Position numbers and translations under genes: made by a program
Source of the DNA: a bacterium
GTDB lineage: Bacteria > BMS3Abin14
DNA length: 64,000 bases
NCBI GenBank assembly: GCA_020350725.1
Contig: CP070719.1
Location: forward strand, 292,973-356,972
Reading direction: 5' to 3'
Shown: positions 53,681-62,769 of the stretch, piece by piece
Layout: the number at the start of each line of letters is the position of its first letter
Position numbering within the stretch: the stretch's first letter is position 1
Notes under the pieces: generated by a model
Databases searched by the model: none
Told to the model about the DNA's origin: nothing
The model's input: the letters and a program-made list of their open reading frames with translations, nothing else

Positions 53681-54310
53681 ATGGCGCGTCATAGAGTGAA
53701 CATCCTGCCCTGGAGATCGACTGCCCCGAGGGTCTTCAGGACGATCCCTGCAGGCCTTGCCGCCATAGTGACCCTCTCGGTATCCATGTCCGCCTGTTCC
53801 AGGGCGCTGGTCGCACCGAGTGATCCCTCTGCGGATCTGGCAAAGGCTCAACAATACCTGGCAAGCGGGTCCTATCACCTGTCAGAGGCCTACCTGGATC
53901 CTTACCTCGAACAGGACCTGGATACCGAAACAGCATCGAAGGTCCATTTCACACTCGGGCTCGCCGTCTTCTATTCGGTCAGGGATGACCTCGAGAGGCA
54001 AAGTCAGGGGATCGGCAGGGCTATGGGCTTTCTCAGCGAGCGCCAGGTTGACGACCTCCTCGAGGCGGCAGCCCATTTCAGCGCCGCCGTTCGGCACAAT
54101 CCCCTGGGCAATGAGGCGCCAGAGGCCCTCTATCTGCTGGGGGTCATCCACGATATCGGGTACCTTCAGAGGTTTGAAGAGGCCATGATCTTCTATCGCC
54201 GGTGCCTGGATGAATACCCGGACACCGAAGGTGCTCGGCGAGCGGAAGAACGGTTCAGGATCCTCGAGGAGATCTACGGGGGGATCAAAGGGACGTCGCA
54301 CGGGAGATAG
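53681..54310 (+). CDS. TPR-containing lipoprotein
   Basis: 209 residues. Lipobox SMSAC at about 38 after a hydrophobic stretch (AGLAAIVTLSVSM). TPR repeats (AKAQQYLASGSYHLSEAYLDP, AAHFSAAVRHNPLGNEAPEALYLLGV, ERFEEAMIFYRRCLDEYPDTEGA-like) fill the rest. It resembles outer-membrane assembly lipoproteins of the YfiO/BamD style but is shorter and without a clear match. It likely works with the exported TPR protein just upstream. Confidence 0.75.
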   Translation: MARHRVNILPWRSTAPRVFRTIPAGLAAIVTLSVSMSACSRALVAPSDPSADLAKAQQYLASGSYHLSEAYLDPYLEQDLDTETASKVHFTLGLAVFYSVRDDLERQSQGIGRAMGFLSERQVDDLLEAAAHFSAAVRHNPLGNEAPEALYLLGVIHDIGYLQRFEEAMIFYRRCLDEYPDTEGARRAEERFRILEEIYGGIKGTSHGR

Positions 54311-54385
54311 ATCGGTACAAAGTGCAAAGAGCTGAGGCGGAGTGCAAAGTGCTTTGTTCCTCGTGCTTTGTCCTTCGTGCTGATT

Positions 54386-54634
54386 CTACTTCCCACGTAT
54401 CCGATTGTACTTTTCCAGCAGCCCCCCTTCCGTCTCCTGACGATCGGGGTCCTGTCTGCAGACGTCCACCGGGCAGACCTCTGCGCACCGCGGTTCGGAG
54501 AAGGCCCCCACGCACTCCGAGCACAGGTCAGGGTCGATGACGTAGATCTCCTCGCCCTCCGTAATGGCATCGTTTGGGCATTCCGGTTCGCATGCTCCGC
54601 AGGCGATGCACTCGACGTCGATCTTCAGGGCCAC
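54386..54634 (-). CDS. YfhL-type 2[4Fe-4S] ferredoxin
   Basis: 82 residues with [12 protein letters not shown] and [22 protein letters not shown]: two clusters, the second with the long insertion characteristic of the YfhL/Alvin group. GTG start with AAGGAG upstream. It is divergent from yggS and convergent with the TPR lipoprotein. It supplies low-potential electrons; partner unknown. Confidence 0.88.
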   Translation of the reverse strand: MALKIDVECIACGACEPECPNDAITEGEEIYVIDPDLCSECVGAFSEPRCAEVCPVDVCRQDPDRQETEGGLLEKYNRIRGK

Positions 54635-54792
54635 GATCTTCTCCTTGAGGAAATTCCAGATCCCGGGTTGCCGGTTCCAAACAATAAATTCACAGCTAAG
54701 TACAGAATAAGTCTGCCTTGAGACGGTCAGAAGGTACCCTTCTCGGTCAGGTGAATGCTGATTTTATCACCATCACCTGATATATAAACACC

Positions 54793-55485
54793 ATGGTCGA
54801 TATAGGAAAGAACCTTGACATTCTGAGACGGGGGATCGCCGCAGCGGCTGACCGGGCCGGGCGGGATCCGGGGGAGGTTCTCATTCTCGCCGTCAGCAAG
54901 ACCATACCCCTCGAGGTGATCCGCGAGGCAGCTGAGGCGGGTCAGGTTCACTTCGGGGAGAACCGCGTTCAGGAAGCGAGGGATAAGATACCCCTGCTTC
55001 CTTCCGGCCTGACCTGGCACCTGGTCGGGCACCTGCAGAGCAACAAGGCCAAATACTGCCCGGATCTCTTCTCCTGGATCCACTCAATAGATTCGACGGC
55101 CCTCGCCCGGGAGGTAGCCAGACGGTACCGGGAGAGTTCCGCTGTCTGCAGGGCCCTGATCCAGGTCAATGTGTCAGGGGAGGACGCCAAGTTCGGCTGC
55201 TCCCCCGACGAGACACCCGGCATCCTCTCGGTCCTCCTCGAGGAGGATGCGACTGAACCTGTGGGACTCATGACCATGCCGCCCTTCACGGACGATCCGG
55301 AGGATGCCCGACCCCATTTCAGGAGCTTGCGGGTCCTGAGGGACAGACTCGTCGGGGAGGGTTACCCCAAAGAGAACCTCAGGGAGCTGTCAATGGGCAT
55401 GACCGGGGATTTTGAGGTCGCCGTCGAGGAGGGAGCAACCATCGTCAGGATCGGGACGGCCATCTTCGGACCGAGGGGACTTTGA
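54793..55485 (+). CDS. yggS: YggS-family PLP homeostasis protein
   Basis: 230 residues of the fold-III PLP-binding family: ILAVSKTIPLEVIR (PLP lysine about 36), FGENRVQEARDK, WHLVGHLQSNKAKY, SMGMTGDFEVAVEEGATIVRIGTAIFG. It keeps free PLP balanced and has no known catalytic activity. The stop overlaps the start of the YcxB-like gene (TTGA). yggT, proC and divIVA follow downstream, the usual yggS neighbourhood. Confidence 0.93.
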   Translation: MVDIGKNLDILRRGIAAAADRAGRDPGEVLILAVSKTIPLEVIREAAEAGQVHFGENRVQEARDKIPLLPSGLTWHLVGHLQSNKAKYCPDLFSWIHSIDSTALAREVARRYRESSAVCRALIQVNVSGEDAKFGCSPDETPGILSVLLEEDATEPVGLMTMPPFTDDPEDARPHFRSLRVLRDRLVGEGYPKENLRELSMGMTGDFEVAVEEGATIVRIGTAIFGPRGL

Positions 55486-55994
55486 CAGTGGATGCCGGCA
55501 TCACCATGTCCGCCGCCACCGTCCACTTTAGGCTGAGCAGGTGGGACCTCTATCAGATCGTCCGTCTGACCGCTTCCCAGAGGCCCCTCAGGAGAGTGGC
55601 CCTGCCGGGCCTTGCGGGGTTCGTTTTTCTCGGCCACGCTGTGGACGGAAATTACCTCAGGGGCGCCGTCTGGGCATGTGTCGTCGCTGCCCTTTACTGG
55701 GGTATCTCAAACCTGATGTACCTGCTCTACGTCTATGGGGGCGGCAACGAAACCCTGCTGGTACCCCAGGAGATATCCCTTTTCGACGACCGGATGGTGG
55801 TCCAGAGCGAGTACTCCCGCGAGGAGTTCCCGAAACCGAGGCCCCAGGATGTGAGATCGGCCGGTAACAGCCTGATCCTTGTCCGGGACGATGGTACCCG
55901 ACTCATCTTTATCAGGAGCAGCTTCGAGGACCCTGAGGGTTTCGAGCAGGTCAGGAAGTGGGCAAAGAGCCATTGGGGCAGTGCTGAGAACTAA
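55482..55994 (+). CDS. YcxB-like membrane-associated protein
   Basis: Up to 170 residues: a hydrophobic pair (VALPGLAGFVFLGHAV, AVWACVVAALYWGISNLMYLLYVYG), then a YcxB-like C-terminal domain (ISLFDDRMVVQSEYSREEF, SLILVRDDGTRLIFIRSSF). Start TTG 55482 overlapping the yggS stop, or ATG 55506. Function unknown; small membrane proteins of this type are often linked to signalling or cell envelope. Confidence 0.75.
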   Translation: MTVDAGITMSAATVHFRLSRWDLYQIVRLTASQRPLRRVALPGLAGFVFLGHAVDGNYLRGAVWACVVAALYWGISNLMYLLYVYGGGNETLLVPQEISLFDDRMVVQSEYSREEFPKPRPQDVRSAGNSLILVRDDGTRLIFIRSSFEDPEGFEQVRKWAKSHWGSAEN

Positions 55995-56097
55995 GTCCTG
56001 AGTCCATGAAATCCTGTAACTCGGCGCAACCGCCCGGATGAGGGGGCCCGACCCTCTCGGCGATGGATCCTCTTGCCCGTCTTCTCACTCCCGGCCC

Positions 56098-56916
56098 CTA
56101 GTCCTTACTTTTACCAAGCTCCCTCGAACGCTCCACGGCAGCCCTGACACCTGCCCTGACCGCATCCTCGAAACCCGCTTCGGCCATGGCTTTCAGGCCG
56201 GCCTCCGTGGTGCCGCCCGGCGAGGTCACCATACCGCGCAGCTCCCGGGGAGATATCTCCGTCTCCAGTATCATCTTCCCGGCACCGAGGATGGTCTGTC
56301 CGACCAGCTCAGCCGCAGCCTCTTCCGGGAGGCCGGCCGCAGTTCCCTCCCGAATGAGGACCTCGGCCAATCGGAACACGTAGGCGGGACCGCTGCCGGA
56401 AAGGCCGGTGACGGTGTCCAGGAGCGATTCGGGGAGGACAAGGCAGGATCCTACGGAGTGAAAGATCTCCACCGCCCAGTGAGTCATTTCAGCGTTGACC
56501 CTGCTTCCCGGAACGACGACCGTGGCGCCGCATCCGATGAGAGCCGGTGTGTTGGGCATCGATCTTATGATGGGGGAGCGGGGAAGGATCTTCTCGAGGA
56601 AGGACAGGGTTGTTCCCGCGGCGATGGAGATGATCAGCTGCCTGGGTGCCGGAATCTTTCGGATCTCCGCGAGGACTTCCGGCAGGACCTGGGGTTTGGT
56701 GGCGAGGAAGATCGTTCCGCTGATCTTGACCGGGACCCGGTTGTCCTCGGTCACCCTGACACCGTAGGTCTTCGCCAGAAAGTCGCGGCGGTCGGCCCTG
56801 GGCTCGGAGATAGTGATGTTGAGGCCATCGCAGATGCCCGCCCGGATGATCCCCCCGGCGAGGGCCTCGGCCATGTTTCCGCCTCCGATAAATCCGATTG
56901 TTTTTCGATAGCTCAT
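56098..56916 (-). CDS. proC: Pyrroline-5-carboxylate reductase
   Basis: 272 residues: Rossmann N-terminus TIGFIGGGNMAEALAGGI, SMPNTPALIGCGATVV and the C-terminal SGSGPAYVFRLAEVLIREG and LRGMVTSPGGTTEAGL motifs, all diagnostic for ProC, which makes proline. It is transcribed opposite to yggS and yggT, an inversion relative to the common order. No terminator is obvious. Confidence 0.93.
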   Translation of the reverse strand: MSYRKTIGFIGGGNMAEALAGGIIRAGICDGLNITISEPRADRRDFLAKTYGVRVTEDNRVPVKISGTIFLATKPQVLPEVLAEIRKIPAPRQLIISIAAGTTLSFLEKILPRSPIIRSMPNTPALIGCGATVVVPGSRVNAEMTHWAVEIFHSVGSCLVLPESLLDTVTGLSGSGPAYVFRLAEVLIREGTAAGLPEEAAAELVGQTILGAGKMILETEISPRELRGMVTSPGGTTEAGLKAMAEAGFEDAVRAGVRAAVERSRELGKSKD

Positions 56917-57081
56917 TGAGCACCGCCCTTTCCTCGCCGATCCCGGTCAGTTGAATATTACCTTTCACTGGAAAAGCTGTCCATCCCCGTGACGGAAGGT
57001 ATGCAACTTATGGATGTTTGACATTTATCGTTGGTAATTTTATATTTAGAGCCGATTCTTAAGGTAAAATCGGAGGTCTGT

Positions 57082-57381
57082 ATGTACGTATTCGGGAATT
57101 TCCTGGCCGCCCTTGCCAAGGTCATCGACATGCTGCTGACCATCTACATGTGGCTCATCATTATTCGGGCGCTCGCCTCCTGGTTTTCACCTGACCCCTA
57201 TAATCCCATATACCAGTTCCTGTACAGGGTAACTGAGCCGGTATTGAGATACATCCGGAGATTGCTGCCCGTGCGGGCAGGCATGGTCGACCTGTCGCCC
57301 TTTGTTGCCATCCTCATTATCATTTTCCTGCAGGCAGCCGTGGTTCAGTCTCTTTATCAGTTCGCCCTCTCTCTCCGGTAG
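57082..57381 (+). CDS. yggT: YggT-family membrane protein
   Basis: 99 residues: FGNFLAALAKVIDMLLTIYMWLIIIRALASWF and VDLSPFVAILIIIFLQAAVVQSL, two helix pairs with the YggT signature (RVTEPVLRYIRRLLP). ATG 57082 is preferred (GGAGG 5 nt upstream) over a longer version from 57031. Conserved membrane protein next to divIVA; probably linked to envelope or septum function. Confidence 0.88.
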   Translation: MYVFGNFLAALAKVIDMLLTIYMWLIIIRALASWFSPDPYNPIYQFLYRVTEPVLRYIRRLLPVRAGMVDLSPFVAILIIIFLQAAVVQSLYQFALSLR

Positions 57382-57408
57382 GAAGTACCCAGCGAAAGGA
57401 GGTCTGAA

Positions 57409-57918
57409 ATGCGCCTTTCTCCCCTGGATATCCAGAGCCAGCAGTTCAGAGTAAAGATGAGGGGCTATGAAGCCAGGGAGGTCGATAATTTCCTTGAACT
57501 TGTAGCCGCGGAGTTCGAGGAACTCATCCGTGAGAACAGCAAACACAAGGAGAAGCTTGTCCGGCTGACCAATCATCTCGACGAACTCCGTCAGAGGGAG
57601 CAGACCCTCAAGGAGACCATGATCACCGCTCAGAAGGTGACCGAAGACATGAAGATCGCGGCCCGGAAAGAGGCCGAGATGATCCTCTCTGAAGCGGAGC
57701 TGAAGGCTGAGCGGATGATCGAGGACGCCCACCGCAAGCTGGCTGCCCTGAACGACCAGATCGTCGAGATAAAGAGATTGAGAGCCCACTTTGAAACCCA
57801 GGTCCGGTCGGCAGCGGAAAGCCACCTGAAGATCCTCGAGATCTCCTCAGAGGAGATCCAGGAGGAGATGGCCCGGTCGGAGAACGTGAAGTATCTGGTC
57901 AGCAAGGACAAGGAATAG
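57409..57918 (+). CDS. divIVA: DivIVA-domain protein
   Basis: 169 residues: RLSPLDIQSQQFRVKMRGYEAREVDNFLELV at the N-terminus is the DivIVA membrane-binding motif, followed by a long coiled coil (about 30-140) with DELRQREQTLKETMITAQ. Gram-negative versions are usually cell-pole or division-linked. The gene lies 27 bp after yggT, in the same transcript. Confidence 0.88.
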   Translation: MRLSPLDIQSQQFRVKMRGYEAREVDNFLELVAAEFEELIRENSKHKEKLVRLTNHLDELRQREQTLKETMITAQKVTEDMKIAARKEAEMILSEAELKAERMIEDAHRKLAALNDQIVEIKRLRAHFETQVRSAAESHLKILEISSEEIQEEMARSENVKYLVSKDKE

Positions 57919-58122
57919 GAAAATCCTGCTTTCGGTCGGATGGATTTCCGGCAGCCCGCCGATCGAGGACTCCTTCTTCCCGAATGACGCACCCGGATGT
58001 GCCTTTTTGAAACAGGACGCTCCGGGTGTTTCTCTCTTTCTTTTTCCTGGAACAGCGGATATCGTACCCGGAAGGGTCTGTTAGAGGGCCGGGCGGTGGG
58101 GACCGGGGGGAGGGGAGATACC

Positions 58123-58401
58123 ATGGGCCGGACGGATTCCAGGGCGCGGATCACAGTGAGGGTAAGGCCGCGTTCGTCCAGGGAGGCTGTGGAGGGATGG
58201 CAGGAGGGCATGCTTATGGTCCGCCTCACCAGCCCTCCCGTTGAGGGAGCAGCCAACAGCGCCCTGGTGAAACTCCTGGCGAAGAGGCTGGGCATTGCCA
58301 CACGAAGGGTGAAGATCGTGGGGGGCGAACGATCGAAGACAAAGATCATCGAGGTTGAAGGCCTCACTCTTGACGAGGTCTCCAGGGAGCTGAATTGCTA
58401 G
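58123..58401 (+). CDS. DUF167 / YggU-family protein
   Basis: 92 residues: ARITVRVRPRSSREAVEGW and SPPVEGAANSALVKLLAKRLGI, the DUF167 fold of unknown role. GGGAGGGGAG precedes the ATG. It follows divIVA in the same operon and is the last part of the yggS/yggT/divIVA/DUF167 series. The 3' end overlaps the next gene by 7 bp. Confidence 0.85.
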   Translation: MGRTDSRARITVRVRPRSSREAVEGWQEGMLMVRLTSPPVEGAANSALVKLLAKRLGIATRRVKIVGGERSKTKIIEVEGLTLDEVSRELNC

Positions 58402-59390
58402 GCCCCGGTCCCCTAAGAATCGCCGCCTTCCTGTTTCTCCTCCTGGCAATTTTCAATCCGACCGCGGCCGATCACCTCCTCGATCGGGCGGAATGGGAGG
58501 TCCTGGCCGATTTTCCCCTGGAGGTCAGGTTTCGGCACGAGCACAGGACGCTGGCCGAGGACATTCTTGGCCGGTCCAGGGTGTTCCTCGACAGGGTTTC
58601 CAACTTTCTGGGGATCCCTGTAGGGGGTCCCTACACTATCCTCATTGCCGGCAGCAGGGATGAGTTCGTGGAACTTCAGCCGGAGGCGTCCTCCGTCCCC
58701 GAGTGGGCCGGCGCTCTCACATATCCGCAGTTCGGAGTCGTCATCCTCATGACTCCAGGCGCCATGGATATTGACCCTCAGGATTTCTGGTCCCTGCTCG
58801 AGCATGAAATGGTTCACCTGGTTATGGGAGAGCAGGAGAACATCCGTCAGGCCCGGTTTCCGCGCTGGCTCAGCGAGGGGATCGCGACATATGCCTCCGG
58901 GGAGATGAGGCTGTCCCGTCTGCTTCACCTTTCCTGGGCTCAAGTGACAAGCAGAACCATACCCTTTCGGGATCTCCTCACGGATTTCCCAAAGGATCCC
59001 GGCGAGGCCGAGGTGGCCTACGCTCAGAGCTATCTCTTCGTCCAGTATCTCGTCCGCAAATACGGTGAGGGAGCTGTTGCCACGCTGGTGGAATCGGTTC
59101 TCGAGCAGGGGGACATGGCACGGGCCGTGAATAGGTCTTTTGATGTTTCCATGGGCGAACTTCTGGACGGTTTCGACCAGTACGCCCGGGTGAAGGCGAC
59201 CTGGATACCTGTGATCACCAGCTCCGCGGTCCTGTGGGGCGCTATCACCCTCCTCTTCCTCTACACTTACGCCTGGAAGAAGATGGTGGGCTATCGACGA
59301 ATGAGGTACTGGGATGAGGAGGAGTCTCAGAGCAATGCCCTTTCCAACGGACAACTTAAAGAAGGTGAGGAACCGCCGACCGTTCACTAG
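58395..59390 (+). CDS. Membrane-anchored gluzincin-like metalloprotease (peptidase MA family)
   Basis: 331 residues: signal (LRIAAFLFLLLAIFNPTAA), catalytic HEMVH at about 137, downstream glutamate in RWLSEGIATYASGE (about 158), then a C-terminal membrane helix (SAVLWGAITLLFLYTYAW). This is the gluzincin arrangement of the peptidase MA-like superfamily. The start is TTG at 58395, overlapping the DUF167 stop. It may process envelope proteins; no substrate is known. Confidence 0.82.
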   Translation: MLGPGPLRIAAFLFLLLAIFNPTAADHLLDRAEWEVLADFPLEVRFRHEHRTLAEDILGRSRVFLDRVSNFLGIPVGGPYTILIAGSRDEFVELQPEASSVPEWAGALTYPQFGVVILMTPGAMDIDPQDFWSLLEHEMVHLVMGEQENIRQARFPRWLSEGIATYASGEMRLSRLLHLSWAQVTSRTIPFRDLLTDFPKDPGEAEVAYAQSYLFVQYLVRKYGEGAVATLVESVLEQGDMARAVNRSFDVSMGELLDGFDQYARVKATWIPVITSSAVLWGAITLLFLYTYAWKKMVGYRRMRYWDEEESQSNALSNGQLKEGEEPPTVH

Positions 59391-60642
59391 GCTCGTCGCT
59401 CTGATCCTGGCTCCGCTGCTTGTCGTTGGCCCCACGGGGCCTTCCCTGGCGGAGACTTCGTTCCGGAAGGTGGCTGTCCTCGACCCACCTCCAAACCTTC
59501 CCCCCGCGCAGGTGGCCCTCTGGCAGACGGCAATTGCCAAGGTCCGTTCGAATCCCAGGATCCTGTTGAAGGACGAGGAAACCGTTAGGGCGATCCTCGT
59601 TGAGTGGGTCGATAAAACGGCGGCGAAGGAGGCAGAGCTTCTCTCCGAGGCCATGTCCCTCCGGGGGGCTGTGCGTCTGCAGATAGACAGGGCATGGGAT
59701 CATTATTATCGTTTCGATTTTCCTGCATCCAGGCAGGCTCTCGCCGCTGCAGAGCCAGTGCTGGACGATCTCCCTTCCACGGACATCCAGGCCGGTCTCC
59801 TGTTCGAGATCCTTCTCCTTGACGGCATGGTCCTGAGGGCCATGAGGGACCCGGACTACCGGCAGAGCTTTCAGAGAGCGGCGTCCCTGAAGCCCGGGGC
59901 CGTTCTCGAACCGGAGAGGTATTCCCCCGACGTCATCGGGGACTTCCAGGAGGCGAAGAGAACAGTTCAAGACGGGCCGAAGGCCACCGTCTCCGTGACC
60001 GTCCCGTCCCTGGGGGGGACGGTCCTGATCGACGGCCGCCGGGCGGGGGACGTGCCCCTCTCAGGGTTTGAGACCTTTCCGGGGGTTCACTTTGTGGAGG
60101 TGGTCCATGAGGGGTTCCGGTCCCCGGCCACGAGGATCGAGCTGGCGGACTGGCAGTCGGTGAACCTGTCCTTCGATCTGACCCCTAAGGGGCCCACGGA
60201 TCCGCCCCAGGCTTTCTTTGCCCAGAGAGTCTGGGCAGGAGACAGCCGGTTCTTCCGGGAGCTGGCCCGCAGACTGAACGTTGATCTCGTGGTTCTGGGA
60301 AGCTGGGACGGCAGGGACATGAGGGTGTGGCTGATCGACGGGGAGGGAATGGTCAACACTGAGGGGATGCTCTGGTCCGGGGATTCGGATAAGGGCCGGG
60401 AAGACCTCCTCTCGGACATGCTTCGCCAACCGGAGGACGAATGGGCAAGGGACGAACCGGTCATGGGGATATCGGTCAACGTACCCGAAGCGCCGGAGCA
60501 GGAAGTGGAAACGGAGGATGACCGCCTGGAGGGCCGACGCAGGAAGTGGTACCTGATCCTCGGCGGCGCTCTGCTCCTCGCCGTGGCGGCAGGGGCGATG
60601 AAGGATGAGGGAGGGGGCACGAGGGTGGAGGTGACCTGGTGA
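59335..60642 (+). CDS. PEGA-domain exported protein with C-terminal membrane anchor
   Basis: About 435 residues: signal peptide (RLVALILAPLLVVGPTGPSLA), a helical region, a PEGA-like repeat at about 220-265 (VTVPSLGGTVLIDGRRAGDVPLSG ... GVHFVEVVHEGFRSP, with the usual tight turns), then a C-terminal membrane helix (LILGGALLLAVAAGAM). ATG 59335 is chosen since AGGAGGAG lies upstream. It overlaps the protease gene before it and the lipoprotein gene after it, so the three probably form one operon of envelope proteins. Function unknown. Confidence 0.72.
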   Translation: MPFPTDNLKKVRNRRPFTRLVALILAPLLVVGPTGPSLAETSFRKVAVLDPPPNLPPAQVALWQTAIAKVRSNPRILLKDEETVRAILVEWVDKTAAKEAELLSEAMSLRGAVRLQIDRAWDHYYRFDFPASRQALAAAEPVLDDLPSTDIQAGLLFEILLLDGMVLRAMRDPDYRQSFQRAASLKPGAVLEPERYSPDVIGDFQEAKRTVQDGPKATVSVTVPSLGGTVLIDGRRAGDVPLSGFETFPGVHFVEVVHEGFRSPATRIELADWQSVNLSFDLTPKGPTDPPQAFFAQRVWAGDSRFFRELARRLNVDLVVLGSWDGRDMRVWLIDGEGMVNTEGMLWSGDSDKGREDLLSDMLRQPEDEWARDEPVMGISVNVPEAPEQEVETEDDRLEGRRRKWYLILGGALLLAVAAGAMKDEGGGTRVEVTW

Positions 60643-62042
60643 TCTCCGGCATCCGGACCAGGTTTGTGTTTCTCTCCCTGGCCGCGGCGGTCTTTCTCTC
60701 CGCATGCGGTGGTGAAGAGGAGAAGGGGAGGCTGACCGTCGGTCTGAGCCTTCCCCCCGGTTGGCAGGACAGGCTAGACATGGGCGTCCTGTCAGCGCAG
60801 GGTTCGACGCCGTACATAGGCACGGTCAGGATCAGGATAACCTGCGGAGGGGTCGAAAGTTCGTGGGAGGCCCCCTGGGCCACGAGGAGCCTCTCTCTGG
60901 ACGGTTTGGATCTTAAGGGAGGATGCGACATCCTGGCCCAGGCCGTCACCGCCGGAGCCGTCATCATGGAGCGGCAGCTGATCGACGTCCGGGTCGGGGA
61001 TGGGGCGGACGTGCCGCTCGATATTCAGCTCGAGGAATCCGAGGGGTTCTCCGCGGCCGGAAGCCTGATAAATCCCAGACAGTACCACTCGGCGACGCCT
61101 CTCCCCGGTGGGGTCCTGATCGTCGGCGGCACCCTGGATACGGGCGCCATCGAGAGTATCTCCGCCACCGGCAGAGCATTGGCGGCTTCCGCCTACGGCT
61201 GTTCCCTTGTTACACCCAGGACCCGCCAGAGGGTCCTCCACGACGACGCCAACGGCCAGTTGTTTGTCTTCCTCGGCGGAATGGACGACAGCCAATATGA
61301 AATAATTTCTACTGATGATGGACAATGCTATGGATATTCAATAGAAGGAAATAGAAAGAACTTCTTTCCGGCAATATATAAGCAATCAGTATTTTTGTTT
61401 GGTGGATACGATGTAATTAATGAGTGGATCATTAACACATTAGAGATTAATTCGAATTCTTTATCCGAAAATACGGTTTTTACCATGGGCATTCCGTCAC
61501 CTAGACAAAATTTGCATTGTTTGGTTTCAGGTGTTTATCTGTCTTGTTTAGGTGGGATGGATGGTTCAAATTACCTCGCTGAAGTAAGTGTTATGGACTT
61601 AGAAAATGAAGTTAATAGAACGCAGCGTAGTTTATCTAAACCAAAAACCTCATTTGGAATGACGTCCTTGTCTGATGGGAGATTTTTACTAACTGGGGGT
61701 ATAAATGGAAGTGGTTTCTTAAAAGATGTTGAAATATTTGATCCAAATAATGGTCAAGTTATCGATTTTGGTGAAGCCTTGATATACCCAAGGACACGAC
61801 ATTCCGCAACTCTATTGTTAAATGATACAGTATTAGTTGTTGGTGGATTAGAATATACCGGTCCCTCTATATCAGCAGAGATCTTCGACCCCGCAACCGG
61901 CATCTCACGGGAGCTGCCTTGGCGGATGCGGGTGCCGAGGGTAGGCCACACGGCCACCCTCCTTCCCGACGGAAGGGTCCTGATCGTCGGTGGGAATATG
62001 GGTGATAAAACCATCGAGGTGTTCAATCCGAGGATAGACTGA
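60639..62042 (+). CDS. Kelch-repeat lipoprotein containing an AT-rich central block
   Basis: 467 residues. Lipobox LSACGG (about 22) after a short signal. Kelch repeats run through the protein: NPRQYHSATPLPGGVLIVGG, RQNLHCLVSGVYLSCLGG, KPKTSFGMTSLSDGRFLLTGG, YPRTRHSATLLLNDTVLVVGG and VPRVGHTATLLPDGRVLIVGG. The flanks are GC-rich and use this genome's codons, but bases about 61297-61870 are AT-rich with TTA, ATA and AGA codons. The frame is unbroken across both junctions and the Kelch pattern continues. Likely an outer-membrane or surface lipoprotein with a beta-propeller. Confidence 0.82.
   Translation: MISGIRTRFVFLSLAAAVFLSACGGEEEKGRLTVGLSLPPGWQDRLDMGVLSAQGSTPYIGTVRIRITCGGVESSWEAPWATRSLSLDGLDLKGGCDILAQAVTAGAVIMERQLIDVRVGDGADVPLDIQLEESEGFSAAGSLINPRQYHSATPLPGGVLIVGGTLDTGAIESISATGRALAASAYGCSLVTPRTRQRVLHDDANGQLFVFLGGMDDSQYEIISTDDGQCYGYSIEGNRKNFFPAIYKQSVFLFGGYDVINEWIINTLEINSNSLSENTVFTMGIPSPRQNLHCLVSGVYLSCLGGMDGSNYLAEVSVMDLENEVNRTQRSLSKPKTSFGMTSLSDGRFLLTGGINGSGFLKDVEIFDPNNGQVIDFGEALIYPRTRHSATLLLNDTVLVVGGLEYTGPSISAEIFDPATGISRELPWRMRVPRVGHTATLLPDGRVLIVGGNMGDKTIEVFNPRID
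61297..61870 (+). other. AT-rich block inside the Kelch gene
   Basis: By eye about one third G+C against roughly 60 percent or more on either side. Left edge close to AGCCAATATGAAATAATTTC, right edge close to TCAGCAGAGATCTTCGACC. No insertion-sequence ends or inverted repeats are seen at the junctions. It looks like a replaced or imported internal segment of the same gene family. Confidence 0.75.
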
Positions 62043-62076
62043 TCCAAAATCCAAAGTCCGAAACCCCAAAATAAAA

Positions 62077-62093
62077 ACCGGCCACAGGCCGGT
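62077..62093. terminator. Hairpin between convergent genes
   Basis: ACCGGCC-ACA-GGCCGGT. On the minus strand it is followed by TTTTATTTT and so serves the thioredoxin-like gene well; on the + strand the tail CTCTTGTT is weaker. Confidence 0.7.
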
Positions 62094-62172
62094 CTCTTGT
62101 TACGTGATCCAAAATGCTTTTTTCCCGTTAGCCCGTTACCCTGTTACCCGACATCCGGCTGCCGGCCGAACG

Positions 62173-62769
62173 TCATCCCGGCGTGGACGCGCACCCGGTC
62201 GTTTTTCGGGTGTCGTCAGACGGTTCGGCTTCCTCTTCCTCCTCGGTCCTCCGAACCGTTCTCGAGTAGAGGATCTCGTCAACCTTGGCCGAGAACAGGC
62301 TCTCGTCACCGTCGTTGAACCCCTTCTTCCGGAAGAACTCATTTCCACGGCGATCGAAGATAATGATGGTGGGAATGTAATCGACACCGAGGTACTTGGG
62401 AATATCGCTGCTCGAGTCAATGAGGATGTTGTCCAGCTGGAAATCGTAAAATTCCAGATACCTCTCGATCCTGGCCAGACCGTGACGGTCCACAAAGGCG
62501 GCCGAGACGCTTATGCTGTCCCTGTACTTCGCCTTGAGAAGCTCCAGGGCCCTCAGTTCCTTGATGCAGGAGTAGCAGGTGGTCTCGGTGACGACCAGGA
62601 GGTTGGCCGGGGCAAGGTGCACCCTTTCGAACTCCACGCGCTCCCCGCTCAGATACTCCAGGACGGTAAAGTCAGGTTGGGTCTCGGGCCTGCCGAAGGA
62701 CACCCCGATGGAAAGGGTGGAGAGGTAGAGCAGGATGATGAGAAGGGATATATTCCTGGCGATATTCAT
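62173..62769 (-). CDS. Exported thioredoxin/TlpA-like protein
   Basis: 198 residues: signal peptide (ISLLIILLYLSTLSIGVSFG), a thioredoxin-like fold with CYSC at about 65 (TETTCYSCIKELRALELL), DYIPTIIIFDRRGNEFF and an acidic, Glu-rich tail. The cis-proline (YIPT) and the Cys pair suit a periplasmic disulfide or thiol-redox role. The CxxC contains Tyr-Ser rather than the usual Gly-Pro or Pro-His. It is convergent with the Kelch lipoprotein. Confidence 0.75.
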   Translation of the reverse strand: MNIARNISLLIILLYLSTLSIGVSFGRPETQPDFTVLEYLSGERVEFERVHLAPANLLVVTETTCYSCIKELRALELLKAKYRDSISVSAAFVDRHGLARIERYLEFYDFQLDNILIDSSSDIPKYLGVDYIPTIIIFDRRGNEFFRKKGFNDGDESLFSAKVDEILYSRTVRRTEEEEEAEPSDDTRKTTGCASTPG

